64,000 nt of DNA from Hanleya hanleyi (GCA_036873755.1 JAVTVY010020461.1:1-64000); one strand, 5' to 3'; positions 47,547 through 58,212 are shown, numbered from the stretch's first letter. The notes: a model not told the origin generated them from the sequence alone. Translations and numbers: made by a program.

Positions 47547-48296
47547 ACTAACCACTGGGCATTTATTACCGGATGGTATAGCCACGGTTTTACAAACAAC
47601 CCCTACAGTTCCACGTGGCCATGGAATATGGGGCGAAGATATTATAGTGTTGATACTGTAATAAAACACTGCATATGATATAGCCAGAACGTAATAATTT
47701 TACTAACAATCGTTCCGTACGTTATTCCAATACAAATTGCCAGGTTAAAGTTGCTGCATTCTGATTGATTTAAAAATAAATTTGTGACCGATTCTGACAC
47801 GTTCCAGCAAGGACCAATATCAATATGAACAATGGGGCGTGGTTAAAAGAATGACATTTGTCAGTACATTCCTAATCAGTTTGAATAACTTGTACCAGAT
47901 TAACATTCTGGCGTGAAAAATATAAAAGAACAATGTTACCATATTATGCTGATAAATTGACCCATCGAGCGCCGATTATTGACACGTGCCAACAATGAAT
48001 ATTAATATGGAATTTGAAGCGTGGCTAAGGCAGAAAGGCATTTGACAGTAGCCTCGGATACACAGATAATGCAGCAATATATCACATAAAAGATAATTCT
48101 CCAAGCCGTCCATGGCCGAGTGAAAACCCTATATACCATCTATATAAATTTAGTATATTTTTGACACGATTGACAAAGACACGACATGGACAGTAATCAT
48201 TGTAATAAAAAGGGAAATGAGGATTAGATACTGCATGACAAGGACAGATAAGGAAAAATTATAAAAAACAAAATATACTAAGAAAGATGACCGTTA

Positions 48297-48722
48297 AGCC
48301 CGGCGCACACGAGAGCTATCAGCTGAGCCGACCGCCTCAATCGCCGGTCAGCTCAGGGGCCAGCTCTCGTGTGCGGGCAGTTTTTGGTGAGTTTTTGGCC
48401 TCGCGAGGCCGGGGGAAAAATATCAAACTTGTTTGATAATTTCGCCTCGCGAGGCCAAATCCTCAGCGTGTGCGGCGAACGCAAGCCAACAGCTCAGCAG
48501 TTTTACCGGACAGGCCAATGAATCGCATGTTATTTTCACTCGATTCATACGCTCGACTCTTCAAAATGGACTTGAAGAAGACGTTATGCGGGAACTGAAA
48601 TCAATTTCTTGAAACTTTTGCTCACCGTGTGCGCTGAAACAACAAGAGAGCTAGCCGCTAAGCTAACAGGCAATTGAGGCCGTCAGCTCAGCCGATATCT
48701 CCCGTGTGCAGCTGGTCGGATT
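48297..48722. mobile_element. MITE with GC-rich hairpins
   Basis: GGCGCACACGAGAGCTATCA and GCTGAGCCGACCGCCTCAAT at the left face ATTGAGGCCGTCAGCTCAGC and CGATATCTCCCGTGTGCAGC at the right. A second copy of the arm (GGTCAGCTCAGG, AGCTCTCGTGTGCGGG) makes a perfect inner hairpin at 48301-48380, and GCCTCGCGAGGCC repeats twice near 48400-48460. Confidence 0.7.
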
Positions 48723-48959
48723 CGTCAACAACGTTGGGTTGTAAAGAGTAGTCTCCCTTTCAACGTATGGTAGCCCGTTCGAAACAGAATATTGCTACAT
48801 GCGTGGTGGGATTTTATAATGCTAAATTTTAAATGTTCCACCACTCAGATTTCTTAGGACTTTTGATATATTGTTGGTAAAGTATTATTAGTCAAGTTAG
48901 CGGAGAGATACATTCTGTTGCAATTAGTTCCAGGTCAAAGCCTAAATTGACTGGACTAA

Positions 48960-49178
48960 AAGAGGGCCCGAGCCAGTACTCGTATAATTTGCTCGGCACA
49001 TTTTGACAGAAATTAGACATCATTCGAGGACATCTACAGCGTAGCAGTTGAATTCGGGTACAAACCAAAACTAAAGAGAACAGCTATTCCAACCATCAAA
49101 CCTAAGAACAATCAGAATGTGACGGCAAAGAAATCGGACAAGGAGAATCTATCACGGACATCGGCTGAACGAACCTAG
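48960..49178 (+). pseudogene. THAP-domain protein, exon 2, with nonsense codon
   Basis: The frame reads STRIICSAHF (C-x2-H, the last zinc ligands of a THAP domain; Cys codon at 48990), then an in-frame TAG (49014-49016). It continues SFEDIYSVAVEFGYKPKLKR and TAIPTIKPK, where the VPTI-like end is typical of the segment after the zinc finger. A plausible upstream piece, DWTKRGPEP, is in another frame. With exon 1 at 44735 it makes one gene, now broken by at least one stop and one frame change. It ends in TAG at 49176-49178. Confidence 0.65.
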
Positions 49179-49834
49179 CCTGCAAGCGAGGCCTCGGGCA
49201 GGGAGACGGCTGTACATGCCCTGCTCGCTCTCGCGTGGCATTTGTTGCTTGAGCACCTGCAGGTTAGACTGGATGAGTCTCTATTTCATATTATTTAATA
49301 ATAATAAAATGATCTTTCATAAATATATATACGTTTGATAAGTAAATAAATAAAAAACACCAATTGGAGTGAATGGCCGTAGATACAGAAGTGATAATAA
49401 TACTTTCATAATCCCTTGACATTTGAGATTGTGGGAATATCATTCGATTTCAATTTAATTGAGGTAATTTGTCGAAAATTGAGCAAATGTGAATGCCGAT
49501 CCACTCACCACGGCTTACTTTTCGCCAGGAATGTCCAAAGTTTTTTTTATCAAACTATATAATCCTGAAATTGGTATTTCATGGGGATTATGGGAAAACA
49601 AACAAAATTCAAATCGGACGTATATCAGTAGAGTTATCAACAGTTTACTGTCCATACTGCCGAATCCCGGAGTTTATCCCTTCGAAAAGGCTGCCTCGGT
49701 CAGTAACAACAATAACAGCACAGATGTGCTCGTTCTTTACATCACAGAATCGTTCTACATTCAATACAGTTTGAAATATATGGACATTTGGTCTTATAGA
49801 TGACGATAATAAGGTTTCCATTCAAGTTGCATAC

Positions 49835-50103
49835 CAATCTGTATTCAACAAACGACCTCTCCGAATCCTGTCGTCGTCGAGTTCCACGTTGTCAGAGTGG
49901 TTGTCACTGTCAGAATCGGAGCCGTACGGCTCAAATTGATAGGGCTGAATTCCGCCGTTGGTCTGCAAACAACTGTTAATTTGCCCGTCATCATCCTCCT
50001 CTATGTCTATTTCATCTTCTTGGCGAAAAATATATCCATCTAAGCAGCTGATATCGCTCGAATCGACATCTGAACCGGAGCTCTGACTGCACTCGCTTTC
50101 CAT
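49835..50103 (-). CDS. P2X7-like (ballast-domain) protein, N-terminal exon
   Basis: The minus strand from ATG 50103 encodes MESECSQSSGSDVDSSDISC, a run of acidic residues, GGIQPYQFEPYGSDSDSDNH and RRGRLLNTDW, then a GTATGC donor that splits the Trp codon. A G-I-x-P-Y-x-F-E-P motif followed by an acidic stretch and G-R-x-x-N-T-D-W is, from memory, the N-terminus of invertebrate proteins named P2X purinoceptor 7-like. Their next segment is a Cys-rich module (C-x-C...E-C-x-C-C) related to the cytoplasmic tail of P2X7. I did not find that Cys-rich exon. The start is firm: it opens right after the inverted-arm sequence. Confidence 0.55.
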
Positions 50104-51164
50104 GTTATCCGCTGTTTTTTCTCAGGCAACTTCCCTGCGTGACGTCATCAACCCAGCTGTGAAAGTGTGAAAAAGCCCACTTTGCTCCCATATTACGTGT
50201 GTTTCTGATCAGATTAGAATTTTTTCAATATTTTTTTCATACAAAGTGAAGTATGAACTATGATTTTTAAGGATTTTTAGACCCCCAAAAATCCGTTTGG
50301 GTTGACCTTTAACTTACCTCTTACCTGTCACCAAGAAAATGTCATTCAGTGGTTATTCAAAACTATTTTTGAGCTGGGCCAATCTTTTCTATTATCGATC
50401 CAAATATGACAGGATTTTGATGTGTCCTTAATAGCTGTCGTTGGAATATACTTTTATGTCTCGCTTTCGTGTCCTCTTTCATGTGGTTACACGCACCACC
50501 CTCGGCTTGCATTTTACTTATTTATTTTTTTTGGCATGAATTACAATGTGCAGCAATGGAACCCAATATTTGTGACATGGCTGGCGGAGCCACTTTAGAG
50601 TAGGTGTCATATAATGAGGCAATTGCAAAAAATAGCGGTTAAGTAGTATTGTGCTATTTCGCATCCTGAACAGTTACCTTTGCCACTTCGTTACATGTGT
50701 GACAAACAAATGTTGATTCCAGAAGAAAGAAAGTGAAACTAAGACCAGTCTTACATATAAAATGTTCATGTGCCATGATCAGTTTGATGGTAAAGTCTAG
50801 AGTTTGATGGCGACACGCACCACTTGATTGGATTGAGGCAGTCAATGCCACTAAATAGGCTGACTAAGAATATGATTAAATATTCTAACAATTTGATCAT
50901 GTTTTTATTCTATTTGACACTTAAATTAACATGTTATGTAGTGAATTTTGCATATAGTTCGGTGTCCTCGTTACACGCGCAACTTCATTATTTTATTTTT
51001 CTCCCAAATTGTGGAATATTATCCATTTTCTTATGTTTTCCGAATCTCTGTATATCAATATTATCCCTGACTTAGTGCAGCCAGGAATTGACATCTTTTC
51101 AAAATTGGTTTGCATGTCACACTTTGGTACCCCCATTTCATGGAATGACCCAAATACATTTCCC

Positions 51165-51545
51165 TGTTGGTAACTCGAACATCTCTATGGCGCACTTATT
51201 ATTACCTTTGCGCCATATTGGACCTTCATTAACTTGAGAAAATGGGCCTCCATGAATAAAAATACTGAAATGACAGACTAAATGACCCTTCGTCGGTCAT
51301 ATATTAATTACAGACGTTACAATTATCCCTATGGAGCCTCAAAATCACCTGAAATCGAGGGTCAAGAAGATGGGCATTTCCGTCATAATTGACCCCGTGT
51401 ATACAGGGGATGATGATCACAACATCGATTATGGTATTTTTATTCATGGCTACCCATTTTCTCAAGTTAATGAAGGTCCAATAGGGCGCAAAGGTAATAA
51501 TAAGTGCGCCATGGAGATGTTCGAATTACCAACAGGGAAATGTAT
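51165..51545. repeat. Inverted repeat, about 105-bp arms, inside the right arm of the 7.6-kb unit
   Basis: AATACATTTCCCTGTTGGTA ... GAGAAAATGGGCCTCCATGA faces the mirrored sequence at 51440-51545 (TCATGGCTACCCATTTTCTC ... ACAGGGAAATGTATT). The loop is about 170 bp. It has no counterpart in the left arm, so it was added later or lost there. Confidence 0.75.
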
Positions 51546-51646
51546 TTGTCGTCGACATAGCGTTGAGGGAAGGGAGACGCTATGAATCTTAGCTAGCTGG
51601 GTCGTTAAAGGAAATATAATAGCCTAAAGAATACGTTATGTCTCAC

Positions 51647-52056
51647 CTTGTAGATCCATTAAGATAACGCAGGAATAGTTGATCCGGTATTGCCTCGTTG
51701 TAAACATGGTACAGTGGCTCGAAAAGATAAATTGCCTCCTTGTTTTGATTGAAAAGTTGCCCGGTAAAAGAACTTCCGCAGCGCTTGTGGGCCAGAATTA
51801 GAACTGGTGAGACTCGAGCCGACCGCTGCTGAGCAGCATGTTGAGGGCTTCTCGCAATTGTTGACCGTTCGATTGTAGATGACGGTATTGGATCAACACT
51901 GTCCTCGATCAGCCGCTCTCCATGCAGAGGCCTTTGTATGATTTTCTCGGCAGTTAGTCTCGTCAAATCCTCCCTTCTCGAATGTGTCGGCTTTCTTGTG
52001 AATTTTCGGGTAAGTATGTGTAACACTGAAAAGATAAAAAAAAAAGCAGTTAACAT
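51647..52056 (-). CDS. Carbohydrate sulfotransferase, N-terminal exon (membrane anchor and 5'-PSB loop)
   Basis: From ATG 52056 the minus strand encodes MLTAFFFIFSVLHILTRKF, a single hydrophobic segment followed by basic residues, the type II Golgi anchor of this family. Then comes a polar stem and VLILAHKRCGSSFTGQLF, the 5'-phosphosulfate-binding loop, with NKEAIYLFEPLYHVY after it. It ends ...YLNGS, ACA AG|GTGAGA, leaving two bases of a codon. An ATG 35 codons upstream (52161) is open too, but I prefer the inner start because the anchor usually sits at the very N-terminus. The fitting C-terminal exon is at 20713-21496, about 30 kb away on the same strand. The combined length, about 398 residues, is normal for the family. 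No closer acceptor continuing the family was seen. Confidence 0.8.
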
Positions 52057-52259
52057 AATGGGGACATTCAATATGCAGCTCGGAGAAGAATATCTCAGAG
52101 TGAGTCGCCTGCTACTGTCACAATGCAGTGGTGATGGTGACTTCAGCTGGCGACCTGACAACTTGCGACAATCGTCTCATTAGTATTTGCTACATAGCAT
52201 CCGTGGTATGAACCTTTATTATCCCTCAACCTAAATCGTAGCATTTCCATTGGTCAGTT

Positions 52260-52990
52260 TACTAGGGTGTAGAAATCCGTACACCCGGATCTTTCCGTGT
52301 GAACGTCTGACTGGTCTGACCGATCACGTGGCAAATCGCCCTGCTGTGGTCACAGTGGAACGGTGTGGTCGATCGGCCCGCTTAAAGGAAAAGGTCCCAG
52401 GGCATAATATTAGTTATTCAGGTTTTCCCCCGGGTGTATGGAAAGTTACGACATTCCCTGAAACTCATACACCCTGAGGCGTCAGCCGAAGGGTGTATGA
52501 GTTTCAGGGAGGGTCGTAACTTTCCATACACCCGGGGAAAAACCTGAATAACGAATTTATTACCCCTAAAGCCTTTCATCTTATAGTAAAAATACTGAAA
52601 AAGGCCTATCATTTATAACCAACGGTACAACCGTGAACGGACAAATCCAACGGGCCATTTCTGTTACGAAACTGTCCGCATTTTGCTACGGCACTGTGAC
52701 AAACGCGCGCCACACACAATCCATTCGATCTGCTTTCGTTCGGAAATCGACTTTTATTTTTGGAACAAATCACACGTTTTGGTGAGTTATGTGTCCGAAA
52801 CTTCAGTAAAAATAATGCAGTATGACTTTATTCCATTAAATTTTGACGAGTGAGCGAAAGTTATTCCATAAATATTGAGATATGGTCAGCTGAACATTCG
52901 AAGCGAGAGCGTCGTTTCCAATCGCACGTGAGTTGTTTTCTATATACACCCCGAGTAGCAAGATATCACTCGGGGTGTACCCATGGGTTT
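52260..52990. repeat. Cluster of TACACCC / GGGTGTA hairpins
   Basis: The main hairpin is at 52413-52553. TTATTCAGGTTTTCCCCCGG, GTGTATGGAAAGTTACGAC and CCTGAAACTCATACACCCT face their complements with a loop of about 14 bases (GAGGCGTCAGCCGA). Smaller ones lie at 52263-52285 (GGGTGTAG...TACACCC) and 52945-52983 (TACACCCCGAGT...ACTCGGGGTGTA). Near-perfect pairing over almost 70 bases suggests a foldback or recent palindrome. Confidence 0.82.
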
Positions 52991-54052
52991 ATACGTCCCG
53001 ACCTTTTAACCAATCACAATCCAGATATTGAATACAAATTTGCTTGTGGGGTAATAAAATACAACCCTCACGTGAGAAAACAGACCTGGCGGATCGCCGC
53101 TTCAGACCATCAAAATGAAATATTTCTCCACTCAAAGGATAGAAAAGCAACATATTGATAGAACTGCTAATAAAATTTTGTTATTTCACCTATCGAGTGT
53201 TCGTAAACGAAGAAGAATTCCAATTATGCCTTTTCAGCCAATCCGATGGCTCAATGAATCAGAATTTGCATGAAAAACTCGTCTGCTTTGTGCGGTACAC
53301 CTGTATCGAACAGCTGTCAAAATATCGCTGCCCTACGGTTCGCCAACCACACCGGGGCGGAAATAATTGAGAAGCGGGCTAAGATTACACCTATAATACT
53401 ATTAAGGCCAACAGAAAGAGCGCGATTATGTTCAGGGATTACCTTCGTGAAAAAAAATCAAGATGAAGATTTCGAACATTTTTCTAAAGAAAGATTGAAT
53501 GAATCCCTCAGTTTCTTGTACTTAATTAGATGCGCGAAAAACGGACGGAAAACTATACAAAGCATCGTCTCTTGGAAACGACAACAACAAGCGCGTAATT
53601 TTTTAATGACCACAAATAAGCCAAAATAAATAAATAACGCATAACACTGCGTTAAATCTCTAATAAAAATATTTAATTCATTTACAGATGCAGTCTGAAC
53701 AGATACCTCCGATCCTGGCCAATTTTGATATCATCAGAGATACGGCATTTGTTGATGCAAACCAAACTTTCAAAACGGCGATGAGTGAGCTAAAACAAGC
53801 CGGAAAAGGGGATGTGGCACACTACCCCGAAATTCCCGAATCCGACCTTCGGAAATGTTATGAAAGTATCCAGCGCAACCCTAAAACACACCGTGTGGAT
53901 TGGCAAACAAAGTACAGTTCGACATACGACTTTACTTCTGCAGGCGAGGAGGTGAAAACATGGTAAATATGACGAAAGATACATTCATTGTCGTGACGTC
54001 CGAAACTGGGAGCAGATACGTGAAAAAGGCCAGGGACGAGCTGACCAAAAAC

Positions 54053-54821
54053 TAACCCAGAAACTCTGGCTGTGATAGGTGAATATATGGGGGCGTGGCA
54101 TTCCTATCACAGCCCAGAGCGCTCCTAGGTTAAATTTTCGCGATAAAATCTGATGTTCCGAAAAGTGACTTTTCGCAATCTTTCGCTGGCGAAATTAACG
54201 AAACGGGAGAGAAATAATATGCCAATTTGATACAGTTTGACCGACCTGAGCTTCTTTCACCATGTACCATCTTTCATGACTGTTTTGATGCTGACAAAAT
54301 GTGATCAAACGTGTGGGAAAAACATTGACTGATTTTCTCGTTTTGGCGCGTTTCTCACATGTTGTAAGAATATGACCTACTCTATTTTTATGGCGTGACC
54401 TTTCTGATCACGTGAATAAACACACGTCGCTATTGGTTTATAACGGGCATGGGTCGATGTCTTGATGACGTGAGTCAAAAGGTCAACCATATTCTGCGCA
54501 TGTCCCTGTCAACCGTGGAGAAAGAACACAACGGGTTTTTTTTTGACAAAATCCGTGTTTGAAGGCAGATTCCATCTAATTAAAGGCGTCATTAGGTGGT
54601 TGTCATATTGCTGGAGATGGCAAATCATATTATTTATTCGGTAAAATGCTTGTTGTGCCTCTGTCCCAATTCCCCACGCCGTGTGCAGTTAAAGATCTCG
54701 AGCGACTGACGTCTTATTTAGTCATTTCCATTTCAGGCTCTATTAATCCTTCGGGCTAAGGAGTCCGATTCAGCAACAACAACCTAAAAAAATAGACTCC
54801 TTAGCCGATGTTTTCGGGCTA
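54053..54821. mobile_element. Insertion 1 in the recombinase, 9-bp target duplication
   Basis: Flanked by exact ACCAAAAAC (54044-54052 and 54822-54830). The ends are loosely inverted: TAACCCAGAAAC against a right end whose complement is TAGCCCGAAAAC. A left hairpin (GGCTGTGATAGG...CCTATCACAGCC) and a right hairpin (GGCTAAGGAGTC...GACTCCTTAGCC) sit next to the ends. Removing it with one duplicate copy keeps the recombinase frame. Non-autonomous; a 9-bp duplication would suit a Mutator-like or related element. Confidence 0.8.
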
Positions 54822-55170
54822 ACCAAAAACAGGAGAGCAAAGGAGAGAGAATCCTACGGCGGCGTAATGCCAGAATGTCCGGGATCCATATATTGTCCTG
54901 TCGCATCTTTCGTCTCATATCTGTCGAAACTGCACCCTGAACTGAATCGTCTGTGGCAGCGACCAGTCGACAGTTTTCTTCCCGACGAAACTGTTTTGTA
55001 CTGTGAGCGTCCCATAGGAAAGGACCCACTCTCTGGATTCATGTCAAATCTGAGCAAATCCTGCCACGTCACCTGTCTGAAGTTTTTACCAATCACTCTC
55101 TCCGCGCTACGGTAACAACGATTCTGCATCGTGGTGACTTCTCTCCCGCACAGATTATGGCTGTAACTGG

Positions 55171-55910
55171 CACAGTGACTTGAGTAGCAGCATGGAGCTA
55201 ATCGAATTTATAGCTCCATGGTAGCAGGGGGTGTCTTCGTCGATGTTGTTGTTGTTGTGATTATATATATATTTTTTTTTTTGCAAGAATATATTTATTT
55301 CCCACCTTTTCATACATCACAATGACAGTAGATGTCATAAAAATGCTTTATATACGCCCTAAATCGATATACATACCCTTCCTCTACTAGATCTCCATCT
55401 CTAATAACAAGTGTGGTAACTTCTATGTTAAAGAATTCGCCACGAATCCCGGTACACGGTCCCCGGTAATACATTCTCCACGATATGGCTGTTTTTCAGT
55501 AACTGATAAAAGACTTCCGAAGACTTTTGAAATCGAGGCCGAAAAGCTTCGAATGCAGGAGAACTTACCTCATGGAATTCTCCATGCCCGTTGAGTTTTC
55601 ACCATAGTTCACGTCTGCTCATCCATTTACTGTTGGTTGTCTGCACACACCCGAATTACCCGTGTACCGGGATTCGTGGCGAAAGTCGGTATATGGCTTT
55701 AACATAGAAGTTACCACACTTGTTATTAGAGCTGGAGATCTAGTAGAGGAGGGGTATGTAGATCGATTTAGGGCGTATATAAAGCATTTTCTACTGTCAT
55801 TGTGGTGTATGAAAAGGTGGGAAATAAATATATTCTTGCAAATATATATATATATAATCACAACAACAACAACTTCGACGAAGACACCCCCTGCTACTCA
55901 AGTCACTGTA
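55171..55910. mobile_element. Insertion 2 in the recombinase, 8-bp target duplication (hAT-like MITE)
   Basis: Flanked by exact GTAACTGG (55163-55170 and 55911-55918). The terminal inverted repeat ACAGTGACTTGAGTAGCAG is followed by arms of about 270 bp (GGGGGTGTCTTCGTCGA, TTACCACACTTGTTATTAGA and others) that face each other. The left arm carries a small extra hairpin of about 37 bp (TGGAGCTA...TAGCTCCA). An 8-bp duplication with CA-type ends fits hAT. Excision with one duplicate restores continuity of the host frame exactly at VTG|H. Confidence 0.88.
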
Positions 55911-56002
55911 GTAACTGGGCACCGATCTGTTAGTTCTTTGTCGATCTATCAACGTGTGAAAGAAGACGAGAAGGTTCGTATGGGTCACACAATTGCCACT
56001 TC

Positions 56003-56250
56003 TTCCCTTACCAAAAAATCTTGTAAGATCTTGTAGGATTTGAAATTTTCTTACAAGATCTTGTAAGATCTTACAAGACAGTTTTTTTGTCCTACACGAT
56101 CTTACAAGATCCTGAAGGACAAAGCTGGCTGTCCTACAAGATCTTGTAAGATCCTGCAGGACAGCTGTCCTACATGATCTTGTAAGAATAAGTTTGCCTG
56201 TAGGACAAAAAATCAGTTTGCTTTTGGAAAGTATTTTTACAAGACAGTTT
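56003..56250. repeat. Palindrome array (TCTTGTAAGATC type) at the recombinase 3' end
   Basis: It begins CCCTTACCAAAAAATCTTG directly after the recombinase codons for HTIATSS. TCTTGTAAGATC, CCTACAAGATC and GTAGGACA words follow and thin out after 56210. Same border as the arrays at 8.3, 15.6 and 59.6 kb. Confidence 0.82.
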
Positions 56251-57180
56251 TACAAAATATCCACAACATTGGATCAACAGTTGAAGATATGGTTAGCCCT
56301 TTCTCTTTTAAAAATGGCAGGCGTATTATCATGATATTTTCCAAAATTGTACTTCTCTCTACTGAATCAATCATATGGAGAACCTCATCTGTTTCACTCA
56401 AGTAAGAAAATTATTCTTGAAAATTTAAAAAAATCTATCTGATAATAGTTTACCTTCAAACCTGATTGGGAAATTCTGTCAAAGTACTACATTTGTTTTT
56501 CAATATGTTATCTAAACGATGATACGAGTTATCAATATAACTATTTTGGTGTTTGGATACAGCGACAAAATGTGACGAATTCTTCAATCAACAACAACAA
56601 CAACAACAGCTTGAATTGAAAAATACACAAACTTTACATAAGACTTCAGAGATCATATTAGTGACATATGGGTTTTCATTCGAATAAAATAAAGATATCA
56701 ATCTCTACATAGTGTTATCAAAATAGTATCATATTTGTGTAAGAAAATCTTGTTGAATTTAGATTTTATAATAAAATTAATAAGTTTAATAAATAATTAA
56801 TTAATAATCAGTCCAATCCAAAGATTTTATAATAAAATTGGACATAATGAAGAAAATAATTTTAGAAGAATACATCAGTTCTAACATGATTTTCAAGAAA
56901 AAAATGTCCATTAATGAATACTCTACCCTCTTCATTATCCCCAATTATATACAGATAATATTTATTCTATTTTCCTGGTAGTCTATTACATTAGCAATTG
57001 ACTTGCTGGCATTAATTTCACAATTTGAGGAGAGTTATCTCCCCTGTACCGGTATATTTTAATTGGCCACTGGTGGCGCCACCACACTGTCATATGAGAA
57101 CAACAACATAGAGGATAGAGTGCAAAAAGAAAGTTGATTTGTTCATTTTAAGCTGGAACTATTGAGGTTTAAAGAACTGT
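56250..57180. other. AT-rich stretch, nothing supported
   Basis: Includes an (AAC)n run near 56590. No coding segment recognised. Confidence 0.4.
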
Positions 57181-57188
57181 ATTGCAGA

Positions 57189-57608
57189 TGGTGATGAGTG
57201 AAGCTACATGTAGTGATGGTAAGTAAGTTATAAATACAATTATGTTATCATTTTATTAGCAAAACAATTCTAATTTCTAGTTACACTCAGAATGTTGTAA
57301 TGTGGACCCTCTATGAGCTTTAACTATCAACATGTTTCTCTTCATATACTTGCCATATTAAACAATTGATACTCTTCTCAGTAACTACTGCAGCACTTCA
57401 CCTTATATTTGCAGTCAAATTAATGACTCATTTAGCCTGGAATTCACAAAGAAATATCCATAACTCTATCTGTCTTAAAATTCCTTTCAGATCTACCCAG
57501 GTTCATCAAGGCAGTGTATTGTTGCATTGTCAGCTGGAAAAGCCCAGGCTTGGGGACCTCATGTGAAGATTGGCCATGCACCCCTAGCTGGAGGAAATCT
57601 CCCGGAGG
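57189..57608 (+). CDS. Possible two-exon start of a small gene
   Basis: ATG 57189 opens MVMSEATCSD and meets a near-consensus donor (GATG|GTAAGTAAG). At 57491 an acceptor (CTTTCAG) leads to an open stretch of about 115 bases ending before GAGG|GTGAGATA. One reading frame starts IYPGSS, a motif sometimes found before BEN domains, but phase 1 splicing selects another frame (LPRFIKAVYC). The splice signals are good and the coding evidence is weak. It may be the 5' part of the gene whose later exons (58061, 58716) lie in the duplicated block. Confidence 0.3.
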
Positions 57609-58060
57609 GTGAGATATATAGGTTATATCACACCACTGCTTGTGTATTTCCTGTCAAACAGTAGGATTTAACTTGCTATGAAGTTTGTTGTTTTGAAATG
57701 TTTATCATTTCCTGCTTATATTTCCAGAAGATTTGAGAATATTTCCATACCAAAGTTCTGATGAAATCGCAAAGGAATATTTATTAAAATAAATTGATAA
57801 CAAATACACTGTTGGCATAACCGATATTTGCTATGATAAAAATGTGACCAGGAAAAGCAGGATAAATTATGATTAGATTTCCTATCACCATAACCATGAT
57901 AACAGGCTATATTTTAAATGTCTATTTATTGCACTATTCTTGACCAAGGCTAAGGATTGCTGCATAATTCAATTGTACATCTGTACCCACATCTTGAAAA
58001 ATGAGAACATTTCATTCATTCATTTCATTTAAAACGTTTGAAACAATTTTTTTCTCCTCA

Positions 58061-58212
58061 GATGCAACCAATCGGACATGTTCGAGGCGCACATTTCATC
58101 GACTCGGAGCAGACATCTGATCATGGAAATCATGCAGCGTATTGTTGAATTACTTCTTCGCCAAAGAGGAAATAGCATCAGGCAATATTACATGACCAAT
58201 ACAACTGGATGA
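58061..58212 (+). CDS. Exon-like open frame CNQSDMFEAHIS..., right copy
   Basis: After CTCCTCAG the frame encodes about 49 residues, including IMEIMQRIVELLLRQRG, and ends TGA at 58210-58212. Product unknown. Same sequence as 16953-17105. Confidence 0.35.

Larger units (their letters stand above)
43975..51598. mobile_element. Candidate large transposon: THAP and P2X7-like genes between inverted arms
   Basis: The two ends are inverted copies: TAGCTAAGATTCATAGCG then TCTCCCTTCCCTCAACGCTATG and CGACGACAAAT, near 43975 and 51598. Further inside, GGGTCATTCCATGAAATGGGG, the word pair GCGCGTGTAAC with GTGTCCTC, AAAGGTCAACCCAAACG, and CAGCTG..GACGTCA followed by GGGAAG appear in the same inward order in both arms, more diverged. 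Each arm leads into the first exon of a gene, and the two genes converge. The outer hexamer TAGCTA is itself palindromic, so it may be a target duplication or part of the repeat. No transposase is recognised, so mobility is an inference. The interior holds at least three younger inserts. Confidence 0.5.
53438..56035 (+). pseudogene. DUF3504 / Crypton-type tyrosine recombinase, interrupted by two insertions
   Basis: Tyrosine recombinases cut and rejoin DNA through a Tyr nucleophile assisted by two Arg and a His. A likely N-terminal piece (ERLNESLSFLYLIR, about 53485) precedes a splice acceptor TTTACAG|ATG at 53688. Next comes ANFDIIRDTAFVDANQTFK, then after a frame change LANKVQFDIRLYFCRRGGEN (first catalytic Arg region) and MTKDTF to DELTKN. 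A 769-bp insertion (54053-54821) follows. In the same frame come GGVMPECPGSIYCPVASF, LSKLHPELNRLWQRP and GKDPLSGFM, then after a second frame change FTNHSLRATVTTIL (the H-x-x-R motif) and QIMAVTG. A 740-bp insertion (55171-55910) follows, then GHRSVSSLSIYQRVKEDEKV with the Tyr nucleophile. Motif order and spacing fit the KIAA1958/ZMYM-like DUF3504 family derived from Cryptons. Two frameshifts and two insertions make it a pseudogene. Confidence 0.82.

Noticed and set aside
49489..49803. 104-codon plus-strand frame opposite the P2X7-like gene, or the missing Cys-rich exon on the minus strand
   Set aside because: Neither strand shows the C-x-C and C-C pattern expected of the P2X7-like module; weak partial matches only.
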